From contig QOQE01000012.1 of NCBI GenBank assembly GCA_003331935.1, positions 1 through 55,865 of the forward strand: a DNA stretch of 55,865 nucleotides. The letters are read 5' to 3'. Below, one piece after another: positions 1-8,378 of this stretch (position 1 is its first letter; every line of letters begins with the position of its first letter). The DNA comes from Alphaproteobacteria bacterium. GTDB lineage: Bacteria; Pseudomonadota; Alphaproteobacteria; Rhodobacterales; Rhodobacteraceae. A program made the translations under genes and the position numbers. Below the pieces are notes generated by a model. It did not search any database. It had not been told where the DNA came from and saw only the letters and a program-made list of their open reading frames with translations.

Positions 1-79
1 AAAAGGAAAAATTGAAAAAGATATGTTTAGTAAGGCGTGGGCAAATGCCAAAACAATTACGCCCATGATTTTTTCATGA
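1..79 (+). CDS. pufQ: PufQ, C-terminal end (partial)
   Basis: An open frame enters from the left edge (first full codon at position 2) and stops at TGA 77-79, giving 25 residues. They end in AWANAKTITPMIFS, which resembles the conserved AWxxAxxITPxIF tail of PufQ as I remember that family. PufQ is a small membrane protein, needed for normal bacteriochlorophyll formation, that is encoded just before pufB in Rhodobacterales. The position directly upstream of pufB supports the call. Only the tail is visible, so the start and membrane segment cannot be examined. The alternative is the tail of bchZ, which usually lies just before pufQ; the ITPMIF ending favours PufQ. Confidence 0.7.
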   Translation, partial: KGKIEKDMFSKAWANAKTITPMIFS

Positions 80-118
80 GGTTTTTAAAGAATTCTTACC
101 GTCTTTTGGCGGAAGGAT

Positions 119-147
119 CGTTGCTAGCGCGTGAGGTGCTTGCAACG
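119..147 (+). other. pufQ-pufB intergenic RNA hairpin
   Basis: CGTTGC (119-124) pairs with GCAACG (142-147). After a T/T mismatch the stem continues AGC (126-128) with GCT (138-140), around a 9-nt loop. The hairpin lies between the pufQ stop and the pufB ribosome binding site GGAGGA at 165-170. In Rhodobacter the puf transcript is processed in this region and 5' hairpins protect the pufBA message; that role is inferred here from position and structure only. Confidence 0.5.
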
Positions 148-176
148 CCACAGTCACTTAATCCGGAGGATGTATA

Positions 177-335
177 ATGGCTGGAAATAATGACCTGTCT
201 TTGTCAGGTTTAACAGATGAACAGGCGCAAGAATTACATAGCGTTTATATGAGTGGACTATGGACATTTACCATAATGTGCATATTAGCTCACATAGCGA
301 CATGGATCTGGCGTCCTTGGTTCTATTTCGGTTGA
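177..335 (+). CDS. pufB: Light-harvesting 1 beta subunit PufB
   Basis: This encodes a 52-residue LH1 beta polypeptide, an inner-membrane antenna subunit that binds bacteriochlorophyll a around the reaction centre. One membrane helix runs at about residues 26-46. His39 in the AHxxxxWxRPW context is the expected bacteriochlorophyll ligand, and His21 is the second conserved histidine of the beta chain. A strong GGAGGA ribosome binding site lies 6 nt before the ATG. The stop is 10 nt before pufA, the usual tight coupling that gives equal amounts of the two chains. Length and motifs are normal for the family, and no LH2 (puc) genes are visible in the window. Confidence 0.96.
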   Translation: MAGNNDLSLSGLTDEQAQELHSVYMSGLWTFTIMCILAHIATWIWRPWFYFG

Positions 336-345
336 GGAGAGAGAA

Positions 346-504
346 ATGAGTCACTTTTATAAAATATGGCTGATATTTGATCCTAGACGAGTGTTTGTCG
401 CACAGGGCGTCTTTCTCTTCTTGCTAGCAGCAATGATTCATTTAGTGTTGCTCAGCACCGATCATTTCAATTGGTTTGAGGCAGCAGCAAGAGCAGCTGG
501 CTGA
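346..504 (+). CDS. pufA: Light-harvesting 1 alpha subunit PufA
   Basis: This encodes a 52-residue LH1 alpha polypeptide. The N-terminus MSHFYKIW with FDPRRVF is the cytoplasmic anchor typical of the family, followed by a single membrane helix at about residues 14-38. His32 is the axial ligand to bacteriochlorophyll, at the canonical position. It pairs with PufB to form the LH1 ring. GGAG at 336-339 serves as the ribosome binding site. The gene is followed by two strong hairpins (518-561 and 569-587) that separate the antenna message from the reaction-centre message. Confidence 0.96.
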   Translation: MSHFYKIWLIFDPRRVFVAQGVFLFLLAAMIHLVLLSTDHFNWFEAAARAAG

Positions 505-517
505 TAACCTACGAGAC

Positions 518-561
518 GCCATGGGCGAGAACCAGTCCCCCCTTAGGATCTCGCCTGTGGC
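518..561 (+). promoter_or_regulatory. pufA-pufL intercistronic stem-loop 1
   Basis: Bases 518-530 (GCCATGGGCGAGA) pair with 549-561 (TCTCGCCTGTGGC) as a continuous 13-bp RNA stem including two G-U pairs, with an 18-nt loop. In Rhodobacter a large stem-loop at this exact place blocks 3' exonucleases, so the pufBA segment outlives pufLM and antenna polypeptides are made in excess. The structure is seen directly; the function is inferred by analogy. No run of T follows it, so it is more likely an RNA-stability element than a terminator. Confidence 0.85.
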
Positions 562-568
562 ATTCTGG

Positions 569-587
569 CTGACTGTTTGTCAGTCAG
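569..587 (+). promoter_or_regulatory. pufA-pufL intercistronic stem-loop 2
   Basis: CTGACTG (569-575) and CAGTCAG (581-587) form a perfect 7-bp stem with a 5-nt TTTGT loop. It lies 7 nt after stem-loop 1 and 15 nt before the pufL ribosome binding site GGAGGT (603-608). It probably adds to the pufBA 3' protection, or modulates ribosome entry at pufL. Confidence 0.65.
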
Positions 588-614
588 TAGAGTAATTTGA
601 ATGGAGGTCATTGA

Positions 615-1463
615 ATGGCATTACTCAGTTTTGAAAAAAAGTACCGTGTTCCTGGCGGTACTCTTATAGGTCGGGATTTATTTGACTTTTGGGTCGGGCC
701 GTTTTATGTCGGCTTTTTTGGCGTCTCGACAATTTTCTTTGCTGCTCTAGGCAGCATAATGATTTTTTGGGGCGCTGCTCAGCAGGGAGTTTGGAATCCC
801 TGGTTGATAAGCATTGAGCCACCACCTCTTGAATACGGACTAAAAATGGCTCCCATGAACGATGGAGGTTTGTGGCAAGTTATCACATTGTGCGCCATCG
901 GAGCATTTGGCAGTTGGATGCTGAGACAAGTCGAGATTACGAGAAAGTTAGGAATGGATTACCATATCCCATTTGCCTTTTCTTTTGCAATTTTCGCCTA
1001 TGTTTCTCTTGTTGTTATTAGACCAGTACTTATGGGTGCATGGGCTCACGGGTTTCCATATGGTATTTTTTCCCATTTAGACTGGGTATCCTACACGGGA
1101 TATCAATATGGTAATTTTCATTACAATCCAATTCATATGCTCGCAATTGCGTGTTTTTTTACCACTACTATGTTGCTTGCATTACATGGGTCATTAGTCT
1201 TGTCCGCTGCCAATCCAGAAAAAGGTGAAGAGGCAAAAACACCCGACCATGAAGATACTTATTTTAGAGATTTTATAGGCTACTCTATAGGTACCCTAGG
1301 AATCCATAGAATAGGCTTGTTTGTTGCTCTTAGTGCAGGCTGGTGGTCAGGGATTTGTATTATAATCTCGGGACCTTCTTGGTTAATGCCAGATGGTGAG
1401 AGCTGGATTGAATGGTGGGATTGGTGGCCAAATTTCTTCACATTCGCAAGTATAGGAGGATAA
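615..1463 (+). CDS. pufL: Photosynthetic reaction centre L subunit
   Basis: This is the 282-residue L chain of the type II reaction centre, an integral membrane protein of five helices that holds bacteriochlorophylls, bacteriopheophytin, quinone QA/QB and the iron. His154 and His174 (accessory and special-pair ligands) and His191 and His231 (iron ligands) match canonical H153, H173, H190 and H230 once the initiator Met is removed. The proton-path pair Glu212-Asp213 is present in the PDHEDT motif. ATG 615 follows GGAGGT. The stop TAA ends one base before the pufM ATG, so L and M are translationally coupled. Length is normal and no key residue is missing. Confidence 0.98.
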   Translation: MALLSFEKKYRVPGGTLIGRDLFDFWVGPFYVGFFGVSTIFFAALGSIMIFWGAAQQGVWNPWLISIEPPPLEYGLKMAPMNDGGLWQVITLCAIGAFGSWMLRQVEITRKLGMDYHIPFAFSFAIFAYVSLVVIRPVLMGAWAHGFPYGIFSHLDWVSYTGYQYGNFHYNPIHMLAIACFFTTTMLLALHGSLVLSAANPEKGEEAKTPDHEDTYFRDFIGYSIGTLGIHRIGLFVALSAGWWSGICIIISGPSWLMPDGESWIEWWDWWPNFFTFASIGG

Positions 1464-1464
1464 A

Positions 1465-2412
1465 ATGGCAGAGTACCACAATATTTTAACGCAGGTTCAA
1501 GTTCGTGGACCAGCTGAGATGGGTCTTGACGAAAGAGGAATAGTGGCACAAGAGAGAGGTGTTGAGCCACGGTTCTCCTCGATACTTGGGTATATCGGAA
1601 ATGCACAGCTGGGTCCAATTCATCTTGGCATGTTTGGAACTATAGCGTTGTTCTTGGGAACAGCGTGGTTCTTTCTGACGGGAGTAGGCATGCTCCAATC
1701 GGTCGATTGGTCATGGCAAGCATTATGGAGGGATTTATGGTGGATTTCTCTTGATCCTCCCGGTGAAGAATATGGCCTTGGCTTTCCACCTATTTGGGAA
1801 GGCGGATTGTACTTAATTGCTAGCACCTGTCTACTCATTGCGGTTTTAAGTTGGTGGATTAGATCATACTTGCGAGCCAATGAATTGGGGATGGGAAAAC
1901 ATGTGTGTTGGGCTTTTGCAGCAGCAATATGGCTATTTCTTGTAATTGGTCTTTTTAGACCAGTGGCTATGGGGACATGGTCGGAAATGGTGCCCTATGG
2001 GATTTTTCCACATCTTGATTGGACGAATTACCTTTCACTGAATCATGGGAATCTATTCTACAATCCCTTTCATGCGCTAAGTATTGTCTTTCTGTATGGT
2101 TCTGCTCTACTTTTTGCGATGCATGGAGCGACGATATTAGCAACATCTAGAATGGGAGGGGACAGAGAACTAGAACAAATCTATGATCGTGGCACCGCTT
2201 CTGAGCGTGCTGCATTGTTCTGGAGATGGACTATGGGGTTCAACGCTTCTATGGAAGGAATTCATAGATGGGCATGGTGGTTCGCTATTCTTTGTCCTAT
2301 TACTGGTGGTATAGGCATATTACTTACTGGAACAGTTGTCGACGACTGGTTTAGTTGGGCAGTTCTTCATGGATTTGCTGTCGAAGGTGGCTTGTACAAC
2401 GGTCCAAGTTAG
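1465..2412 (+). CDS. pufM: Photosynthetic reaction centre M subunit
   Basis: This is the 315-residue M chain and partner of PufL. Ligands are His183 (accessory bacteriochlorophyll), His203 (special pair), His220, Glu235 and His267 (iron), plus Tyr211 and Trp253, all at canonical spacing plus one for the Met. Motifs [18 protein letters not shown] and [13 protein letters not shown] are intact. The C-terminus (GLYNGPS) is short. The gene is followed by an 11-bp hairpin and then dxs, so neither a tetraheme cytochrome gene (pufC) nor pufX follows. The reaction centre must therefore be re-reduced by a soluble or membrane-anchored cytochrome encoded elsewhere. Confidence 0.98.
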   Translation: MAEYHNILTQVQVRGPAEMGLDERGIVAQERGVEPRFSSILGYIGNAQLGPIHLGMFGTIALFLGTAWFFLTGVGMLQSVDWSWQALWRDLWWISLDPPGEEYGLGFPPIWEGGLYLIASTCLLIAVLSWWIRSYLRANELGMGKHVCWAFAAAIWLFLVIGLFRPVAMGTWSEMVPYGIFPHLDWTNYLSLNHGNLFYNPFHALSIVFLYGSALLFAMHGATILATSRMGGDRELEQIYDRGTASERAALFWRWTMGFNASMEGIHRWAWWFAILCPITGGIGILLTGTVVDDWFSWAVLHGFAVEGGLYNGPS

Positions 2413-2425
2413 ACTATTCTAAACT

Positions 2426-2453
2426 CACGTGGAGGAAATGTATCCTCCACGTG
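2426..2453 (+). terminator. pufM-dxs hairpin, attenuator or mRNA 3' stabiliser
   Basis: CACGTGGAGGA (2426-2436) and TCCTCCACGTG (2443-2453) are a perfect 11-bp inverted repeat with a 6-nt loop. It is the strongest hairpin in the puf region. The following bases are AAAGATTAAAATT and contain no T-run, so it is a poor intrinsic terminator. It more probably sets the 3' end of pufLM mRNA by blocking exonucleases while letting some transcription continue into dxs. Confidence 0.75.
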
Positions 2454-2479
2454 AAAGATTAAAATTATAAATTCCAGTT

Positions 2480-4402
2480 ATGAAACCTACACTTCTTGAT
2501 AAAATTAATTACCCTACGGATCTTCGTCATCTCTCAGACTTAGAACTTAAAAAACTTGCTGTAGAATTGCGTAATGAAACAATTAGAGCGGTTTCTGAGA
2601 CAGGAGGGCATTTAGGATCGAGCCTAGGAGTTGTAGAACTAACAGTAGCGATACATTCAGTGTTCAATACACCTCACGATAAGTTGATATGGGATGTTGG
2701 ACATCAATGTTATCCTCACAAAATAATTACTGGTCGACGAGAAAAAATGAGCTCCCTCAGACAAAAGGGAGGATTATCAGGTTTCACAAAGAGAAGTGAA
2801 AGCGATTATGATCCATTTGGTGCGGCTCATTCATCTACCTCGATTTCTGCAGGCTTAGGGTTTACGGTAGCTAGAGATATGGGTATGGCTACTGGTGATG
2901 CTGTTGCAGTTATTGGCGATGGATCAATAAGTGCAGGAATGGCTTATGAAGCACTCAACAATGCAGGTGCTGAAGGTAGAAGATTTTTTGTGATCTTGAA
3001 TGACAATGAAATGTCTATCGCCCCGCCAGTTGGTGCTATGTCAAAATATCTATCTAGCCTATATGCAAATCAACAATTTTATACGCTTAAGGAATTAGCG
3101 GAGAATTTCGCTAAGTCACTCCCAGGGCCTCTGAGGGAGGGAGCAAAACGTGCTAGAGGGTTAATAACGGGTCTCGCTGGTGGAACAGGTAATACTTTTT
3201 TCGAAGATTTAGGTTTTTCATATATTGGTCCAATAGATGGACATGATTTGGATCAGCTTCTACCAGTATTAAGAACTGTAAGAACTAGGTCCGAAGGACC
3301 AGTTCTAATCCATTGTGTTACAAAAAAAGGAGCGGGATATGCTCCAGCGGAAAGCTCTGCTGATAAATACCATGGTGTATCAAAATTTGATGTTGCTTCG
3401 GGAAAGCAGCATAAAGGTAAGTCGAATGCACCATCATATACATCAGTATTTGGTGAAACACTTGTAAAAGAGGCAACCGTAGACGAGAAAATTGTTGGTG
3501 TGACCGCAGCAATGCCCTCAGGTACTGGATTAAATATTTTTCAAGATAGTTTTCCTGGCAGAACCTTTGATGTCGGAATCGCGGAACAACATGCTGTAAC
3601 TTTCTGTGCCGGAATGGCCGCTGGTGGCTTAAAACCTTTCTGCGCGATATATTCAACTTTTCTTCAAAGAGGATATGATCAGATTGTTCATGATGTAGCT
3701 CTCCAAAAACTGCCTGTTAGATTTGCAATAGACAGAGCTGGTTTAGTCGGTGCTGATGGCGCGACGCACGCTGGCTCCTTTGATATAGCTTATCTTTCTA
3801 ACTTACCAGGCTTTGTGGTAATGGCGGCATCTGATGAGTTAGAGCTAATGCATATGATCAGAACATCTGCTGAGTACAATGAGGGACCTATATCATTTAG
3901 GTTTCCTAGAGGTGAAGGAGTAGGTGTAACTCTTCCAGAAAGAGGTGAGGTTCTTGAGATAGGAAAAGGCAAGATTTGTAAAGAAGGGAACAGAGTTGCA
4001 ATATTAAGCTTTGGAGCACATCTAAAAGAAGCGATAGATGCGTCTGAAGAGTTAGAACAACTTGGTATTTCGGTGACCATTGCAGATGCCAGATTTGCTA
4101 AACCACTAGATGTTGACTTGATAAAAATTCTCGCAGAAAATCATGAATTATTGATCACGTTAGAAGAAGGATCCATAGGAGGGTTTGGATCTCATGTGGT
4201 AGACTGGCTTCTGAAAAATAACCTTATAAATAATAATCTGAAGGTCAAGAGTTTGTTTCTGCCAGATAGATTTATTGATCAAGCGTCACCCGAAGTAATG
4301 TATAAGGAAGCAGGACTTGATATGGCGGGAATTACAACGACAGTACTCGATAGCTTAGGCATAGCTGATATTCGAAGCGATAGAATTAAGATTATAAAAT
4401 AA
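2480..4402 (+). CDS. dxs: 1-deoxy-D-xylulose-5-phosphate synthase
   Basis: This 640-residue thiamine-diphosphate enzyme condenses pyruvate and glyceraldehyde 3-phosphate, the first step of the MEP isoprenoid pathway. It supplies precursors for carotenoids and the bacteriochlorophyll tail. The N-terminal domain carries GGHLGSSLG (residues 42-50), the GDGS TPP-binding motif (146-149) and the later Asn175 ligand. The middle domain carries the catalytic Glu in GIAEQHAV and the motif [15 protein letters not shown]. Length is normal. It lies downstream of pufM, as in Rhodobacter capsulatus, and ends 5 bp from the convergent idi gene. Placement in the puf transcript suggests co-regulation with the reaction centre, perhaps dampened by the preceding hairpin. 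Confidence 0.96.
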   Translation: MKPTLLDKINYPTDLRHLSDLELKKLAVELRNETIRAVSETGGHLGSSLGVVELTVAIHSVFNTPHDKLIWDVGHQCYPHKIITGRREKMSSLRQKGGLSGFTKRSESDYDPFGAAHSSTSISAGLGFTVARDMGMATGDAVAVIGDGSISAGMAYEALNNAGAEGRRFFVILNDNEMSIAPPVGAMSKYLSSLYANQQFYTLKELAENFAKSLPGPLREGAKRARGLITGLAGGTGNTFFEDLGFSYIGPIDGHDLDQLLPVLRTVRTRSEGPVLIHCVTKKGAGYAPAESSADKYHGVSKFDVASGKQHKGKSNAPSYTSVFGETLVKEATVDEKIVGVTAAMPSGTGLNIFQDSFPGRTFDVGIAEQHAVTFCAGMAAGGLKPFCAIYSTFLQRGYDQIVHDVALQKLPVRFAIDRAGLVGADGATHAGSFDIAYLSNLPGFVVMAASDELELMHMIRTSAEYNEGPISFRFPRGEGVGVTLPERGEVLEIGKGKICKEGNRVAILSFGAHLKEAIDASEELEQLGISVTIADARFAKPLDVDLIKILAENHELLITLEEGSIGGFGSHVVDWLLKNNLINNNLKVKSLFLPDRFIDQASPEVMYKEAGLDMAGITTTVLDSLGIADIRSDRIKIIK

Positions 4403-4407
4403 GATCG

Positions 4408-4932
4408 TCAGTTTATAATTTGATCAAAGTGGTCTTGAATGTATATCCTTAACCAAGGTGTGAAACTAGAGGGCCATAGGGATATTTCTTCTTTTAATGT
4501 TTCAAAATTTACCCACTTAACCTCTGAGACTTCATTTTCATTAAGGCGTATTTTTAATTTCTCTTTTGTTGTTACGGAACCAACAAAAACGTCAACGGTT
4601 TCATTTTCAATCAATCCATTGCCAACGTCGGCTTTATAATCAATTTTATTTTTATATACTAATGCTGATACATCAACTCCTAACTCTTCTTTAAGCCTTC
4701 TGTGGGCGCAGTCTATGGGGTCTTCCAACCATGAGGGGTGGGTACAGCAGGTATTAGCCCAAAGGCCAGGCGTATGATATTTTGTTGATGCCCTTTTTTG
4801 AAGAAGCACACTATTATCGGATACTAAAAATACTGAAACTGCCTTGTGTCTTAGACCTCTTTTATGAACGTCCAACTTCTCCAATGGCTTTAAGACTCCT
4901 TGGTCCCAGGCAGGAATAAAATCAGTATTCAT
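4408..4932 (-). CDS. idi: Isopentenyl-diphosphate delta-isomerase type I
   Basis: This 174-residue NUDIX-fold enzyme interconverts IPP and DMAPP. The catalytic cysteine region NTCCTHP, the following histidine and acidic ligands, the NUDIX-like RRLKEELGV helix and the ENETVDVF strand with the catalytic glutamate are all visible. The ATG overlaps the last 4 bases of bchP (ATGA), so it is the last gene of the ppaA-ppsR-bchG-bchP operon. Together with dxs on the opposite strand it feeds geranylgeranyl-PP to BchG/BchP and to carotenoid synthesis. Confidence 0.95.
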   Translation of the reverse strand: MNTDFIPAWDQGVLKPLEKLDVHKRGLRHKAVSVFLVSDNSVLLQKRASTKYHTPGLWANTCCTHPSWLEDPIDCAHRRLKEELGVDVSALVYKNKIDYKADVGNGLIENETVDVFVGSVTTKEKLKIRLNENEVSEVKWVNFETLKEEISLWPSSFTPWLRIYIQDHFDQIIN

Positions 4933-6104
4933 ATGGCTTTAACTAAACCTGTGAGGTGGGCAATATTTTTAAACATTATTTTAAGGTGTGCTATTGGCCT
5001 TGATCGAGATAATTTTTTATGCATGTAAGACTCAAAGGTTATTCTTTGCACGTCGATGTCTTTGCATAAGGTAACAAATCGTTCTCTGCGGTCATCAGAT
5101 TTATAATATGCGTTTTGCATGGCGCCAAGTACCTGAAAAACTGCTTTATGTTCTCTCATGAAATTTTTTCTTGCTAATGCTAAATATTTTGAATGTCCAT
5201 GAAGCAAACATTTTTCCACTGCATCGGCGGCGTATTTACCTCCTATCATTGCATAGTAGATGCCTTCTCCTGAGGAAGGCGCTACCACCCCAGCAGCATC
5301 TCCCGCAAGAACAACATTATCTTCGTTATCCCACTTTTCTAGGGGTTTTAATGGAATCGGAGCTCCTTCTTTTCTGATTGTCGTGCATTGGTCCAGTCCT
5401 GCCTTTATCCTGAGATCGCTTGTAGCCTTTTTTAAGTTTACGCTATTTAAACCGGTACCCATTCCAACACTTGCCGATTTCCCATGTGGGAAAACCCATC
5501 CGTAGAAATCTGGTGATATATCTCCATTATAAATAACATCACATCTGTCTGGATTATAGTCACTTGTTGCCTTCGGTGCCTCTATTATCTCATGATATGC
5601 TATAACAAAGGGAATTTTATGAGCATCTTTGATAGTACTCCTTGCAACATTCGATTTAGCACCATCTGCGCCAATCACATATCTTGTCAATAATGTAGAT
5701 ATTTTCTTTGTTGAGTGATTATTAAAATCGACCTTAGTGTATTCTGAATTCTTATATAATTTTACAAATGTGCCCGTAAAGCGTTTTGCCCCACATTTTG
5801 CTGCTCTTTCCCTAAGATATTCATCAAAAAATTCCCTATCTACCATCCCGACATAACCATTTTCTATAGGAATATCTACCTTCCTACTTGTTGGAGATAT
5901 CATTCTTGCTGTCTTAATCTTGGCAACAAGCTGAGATTGAGGTATTTCGAAATCTTCTATTAATCTTGGAGGAATGGCGCCTCCACAGGGCTTTATTCTC
6001 CCGGCTCTATCGATCAATGCGACTTTAAAACCTTTTTTGGACAATTGCTCTGCTGCTGTTGCTCCGGAGGGTCCTCCTCCTATCACTGTTATATCATAGA
6101 TCAT
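4929..6104 (-). CDS. bchP: Geranylgeranyl reductase BchP
   Basis: This 391-residue FAD-dependent reductase saturates three double bonds of the geranylgeranyl tail of bacteriochlorophyll (or of GGPP) to phytyl. The N-terminal Rossmann motif VIGGGPSGATAAEQL binds FAD, followed by DRAGRIKPCGGAIPP, the family signature. A GDAAG motif in the second half contacts the flavin ribityl chain. The start lies 1 nt after the stop of the PucC-family gene and the end overlaps idi by 4 nt. This is the usual neighbour set of bchP in Rhodobacterales. Confidence 0.95.
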   Translation of the reverse strand: MIYDITVIGGGPSGATAAEQLSKKGFKVALIDRAGRIKPCGGAIPPRLIEDFEIPQSQLVAKIKTARMISPTSRKVDIPIENGYVGMVDREFFDEYLRERAAKCGAKRFTGTFVKLYKNSEYTKVDFNNHSTKKISTLLTRYVIGADGAKSNVARSTIKDAHKIPFVIAYHEIIEAPKATSDYNPDRCDVIYNGDISPDFYGWVFPHGKSASVGMGTGLNSVNLKKATSDLRIKAGLDQCTTIRKEGAPIPLKPLEKWDNEDNVVLAGDAAGVVAPSSGEGIYYAMIGGKYAADAVEKCLLHGHSKYLALARKNFMREHKAVFQVLGAMQNAYYKSDDRRERFVTLCKDIDVQRITFESYMHKKLSRSRPIAHLKIMFKNIAHLTGLVKAI

Positions 6105-6105
6105 T

Positions 6106-7458
6106 TTAACTCACCGATTGTAATATGTTTTGATTTGGTTCGGGCGCATCCTTTCTAATAATTATTGAGCCCAAATATGCCGATGCTATAAAAAAGCTAG
6201 CAGCGGTTAGAAACACTATTCCATAGACGCTTGGAATTGAACTCATCATAAGTCCAAGTATGTCCACTAAGAGTGTGCTGAAAAAAACGGCCGTCATGGT
6301 GGCGTAAGCTTGAGCTGCCCCCCATATTCCCATTCGAGTACCTTCTCTATTATCACTCGAACCTTTACTTGCCAAATGCAGCATCGTTCCCAATATGCCG
6401 GCAGTGAAAACTCCGTTAGATATACCAAAGAAAAAAACTACCGAGTTTAATATACCCGGCTCTGTAAATGTAAGCCCAAGGAATGAAATTGTTAAAAGCG
6501 AAAGCGCAGAAAAAAGACACCCGGTAATAAGCCATAGTCTTTCTGACCCCCAACGTTCATTCTTGACAATCGATAAAGAACCAAAGCCAAAACGAAATTT
6601 TGCAAGACAAAGGACAATTGAAATGATTCCAATTAATGTCCCAATCTTATGAAATCCATCAAGTTTTGTGGACTCTCCAACTGCAAAGCCGAAGACCTCT
6701 CCCGCGAAAGGCTCCAAAATTGGGTCTTGCATTGAAAAAGCACCCATAGATATAAAAATGAAAATTGTGAAAAGCCTTGCTTCCCTTTCCATCCATACTT
6801 TTTTGATGCCCTCAATAAAGGATACATTTGAACTAATAGCGTCTCTCTTAAGGGTATATGAACTGTTTTGTAGAGATTTTTCTAAGTTTCTCAGGCTTAG
6901 AAAAGATATAATACTAGTTATTGCAGCCAGAGAAGATGTGATTTGTATGAGCTTTTGATGAGAATAAGGATCTAAAATTATACCAACGGTTATACCAGTA
7001 ATTGCTAGTCCTAATATCATCATCAGAAAAGTAATTGAGGCAGCAAAACCTTTTTGGGATTTAGAGCTGTAAGAGGCAAGAAGAGCAAGAAGAGGTGTTC
7101 CGGCTGCGCCTACCCCAAAACCGATTAGGCTATACGAAAATATTGCAAGCAGTATTCCCTGAGCAAAACGACTCTCAATCAGAGGTATCGAAATAGACGC
7201 TAATATTCCGCCTATTCCTAGAATCAGCATCCCAAATATTATCCACTGAGTTCTGTTTTGAGTCTTATCGGATAAGTGCCCCCAGTTTACTCGCGTTAAT
7301 TGGACTGCATAATGGAGTGCAATCAAAAAGCCTGCAATTGTAGCTGGTAAGCCTAATTCAACCTTCATCAAGCGATTTAGTGTCGATAATGGGATAACGA
7401 CACTTGAACCAATGCAAAGCTGAACTAACCCTAACCTTAAAATCGATAACCAATTCAT
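6106..7458 (-). CDS. PucC-family bacteriochlorophyll transporter or assembly protein (Bch2/ORF428 type)
   Basis: This is a 450-residue major-facilitator membrane protein with about 12 hydrophobic segments. It begins LRLGLVQLCIGSSVVIPLSTLNRLM, the hallmark start of the PucC/LhaA/Bch2 family (shared with the gene at 19355). The motif MQDPILEPFAGEVFG and the MGIWGAAQAYA stretch are also family markers. A copy between bchG and bchP corresponds to ORF428/bch2 of Rhodobacter capsulatus. The family is thought to deliver bacteriochlorophyll to, or shield, nascent LH polypeptides; substrate assignment is inference. Gaps to its neighbours are 15 and 1 nt, so it is in the operon. Confidence 0.9.
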   Translation of the reverse strand: MNWLSILRLGLVQLCIGSSVVIPLSTLNRLMKVELGLPATIAGFLIALHYAVQLTRVNWGHLSDKTQNRTQWIIFGMLILGIGGILASISIPLIESRFAQGILLAIFSYSLIGFGVGAAGTPLLALLASYSSKSQKGFAASITFLMMILGLAITGITVGIILDPYSHQKLIQITSSLAAITSIISFLSLRNLEKSLQNSSYTLKRDAISSNVSFIEGIKKVWMEREARLFTIFIFISMGAFSMQDPILEPFAGEVFGFAVGESTKLDGFHKIGTLIGIISIVLCLAKFRFGFGSLSIVKNERWGSERLWLITGCLFSALSLLTISFLGLTFTEPGILNSVVFFFGISNGVFTAGILGTMLHLASKGSSDNREGTRMGIWGAAQAYATMTAVFFSTLLVDILGLMMSSIPSVYGIVFLTAASFFIASAYLGSIIIRKDAPEPNQNILQSVS

Positions 7459-7473
7459 TACTACCCCCCTTAT

Positions 7474-8373
7474 TTAATTCATTAAATACAATCCGTTTGC
7501 AGACAGCATCATCCCAGTAATGTATAATAGCACTCCAGTCATGTTAAAGAATGGCGTGTTTTTTTCTGGATCCCTCATAAGAAAAGTCATTGATGAGGCC
7601 TGTAGCAGAACACAAAAAGCTAGTGTTAAAGCTAAGATTAAAGATCCCCAAAAGTAAAATAACGATATCACTACTAACTGAGGGAACAGCATTATAAGGC
7701 AAGCTACCAATGTAGCAGGTTTCCGACCTAAAATAACGGGTAGAGAATTGACGCCTAAAATTCTATCTCCCTTGGTAGCTTTGAAGTCGTTCATGGTCAT
7801 TATTCCGTGAGCCCCGAGAGCATACAAAGTAAGCACCATCAGAACTTCCTTGCTTGGCAATGAGACTGTAAAAATTGCTGCCCCAGTAAACCATGGAAGG
7901 CCTTCATAACATATTGCCACGATGCCCGGCCCAAAAATTGCCGATCGCTTTAGTCTAATTGGTTCTAATGAGTAAAGCCAAGCAGCTAAGACACCAGCAA
8001 TGGTAGCAAATAAGATAAGGTTTCCAAGTTGGTATGCAAAAAGAATACTTATCACGCTCATAGTAATACCGGTAAAAAATCCCCATCCAGCAGTCACCCG
8101 CCCAGATGGAATGGGTCTCTCAGGTTGATTTATCGCATCAACGTGACGGTCGCACCAGTCGTTTACAGCTTGGCTCATCCCACAAACGAGAGGTCCTGCT
8201 AATATAAGACCTGATAGTATGAGTAAAATGTTATCGCTATTTAAGGCTCCAACTGACACGACCCCGCATAAAAAAGCCCACATAGGCGGAAACCAAGTAA
8301 CTGGCTTAATGAGCTCCAAAAGAGAAATCAAGCTGGGAGTACTGTTAAAATTAATTCGGTAGCTTTTAATCAC
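7474..8373 (-). CDS. bchG: Bacteriochlorophyll synthase BchG
   Basis: This 299-residue UbiA-type prenyltransferase esterifies bacteriochlorophyllide a with geranylgeranyl-PP in the inner membrane. The first aspartate-rich motif NDWCDRHVDAINQPERPIPSG (residues about 67-87) and the second, NDFKATKGDR, are intact, with about eight hydrophobic helices. The start is only 5 bp downstream of the ppsR stop, so it is co-transcribed with the repressor. In Rhodobacter capsulatus bchJ and bchE lie between bchG and crtJ; here they are absent. Confidence 0.96.
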   Translation of the reverse strand: MIKSYRINFNSTPSLISLLELIKPVTWFPPMWAFLCGVVSVGALNSDNILLILSGLILAGPLVCGMSQAVNDWCDRHVDAINQPERPIPSGRVTAGWGFFTGITMSVISILFAYQLGNLILFATIAGVLAAWLYSLEPIRLKRSAIFGPGIVAICYEGLPWFTGAAIFTVSLPSKEVLMVLTLYALGAHGIMTMNDFKATKGDRILGVNSLPVILGRKPATLVACLIMLFPQLVVISLFYFWGSLILALTLAFCVLLQASSMTFLMRDPEKNTPFFNMTGVLLYITGMMLSANGLYLMN

Positions 8374-8378
8374 TGCCT

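Noticed and set aside
4418-4427. TTGATCAA palindrome as FnrL site
   Set aside because: The FNR pattern needs TTGAT-N4-ATCAA; the spacer is missing and the site lies inside the idi 3' end.
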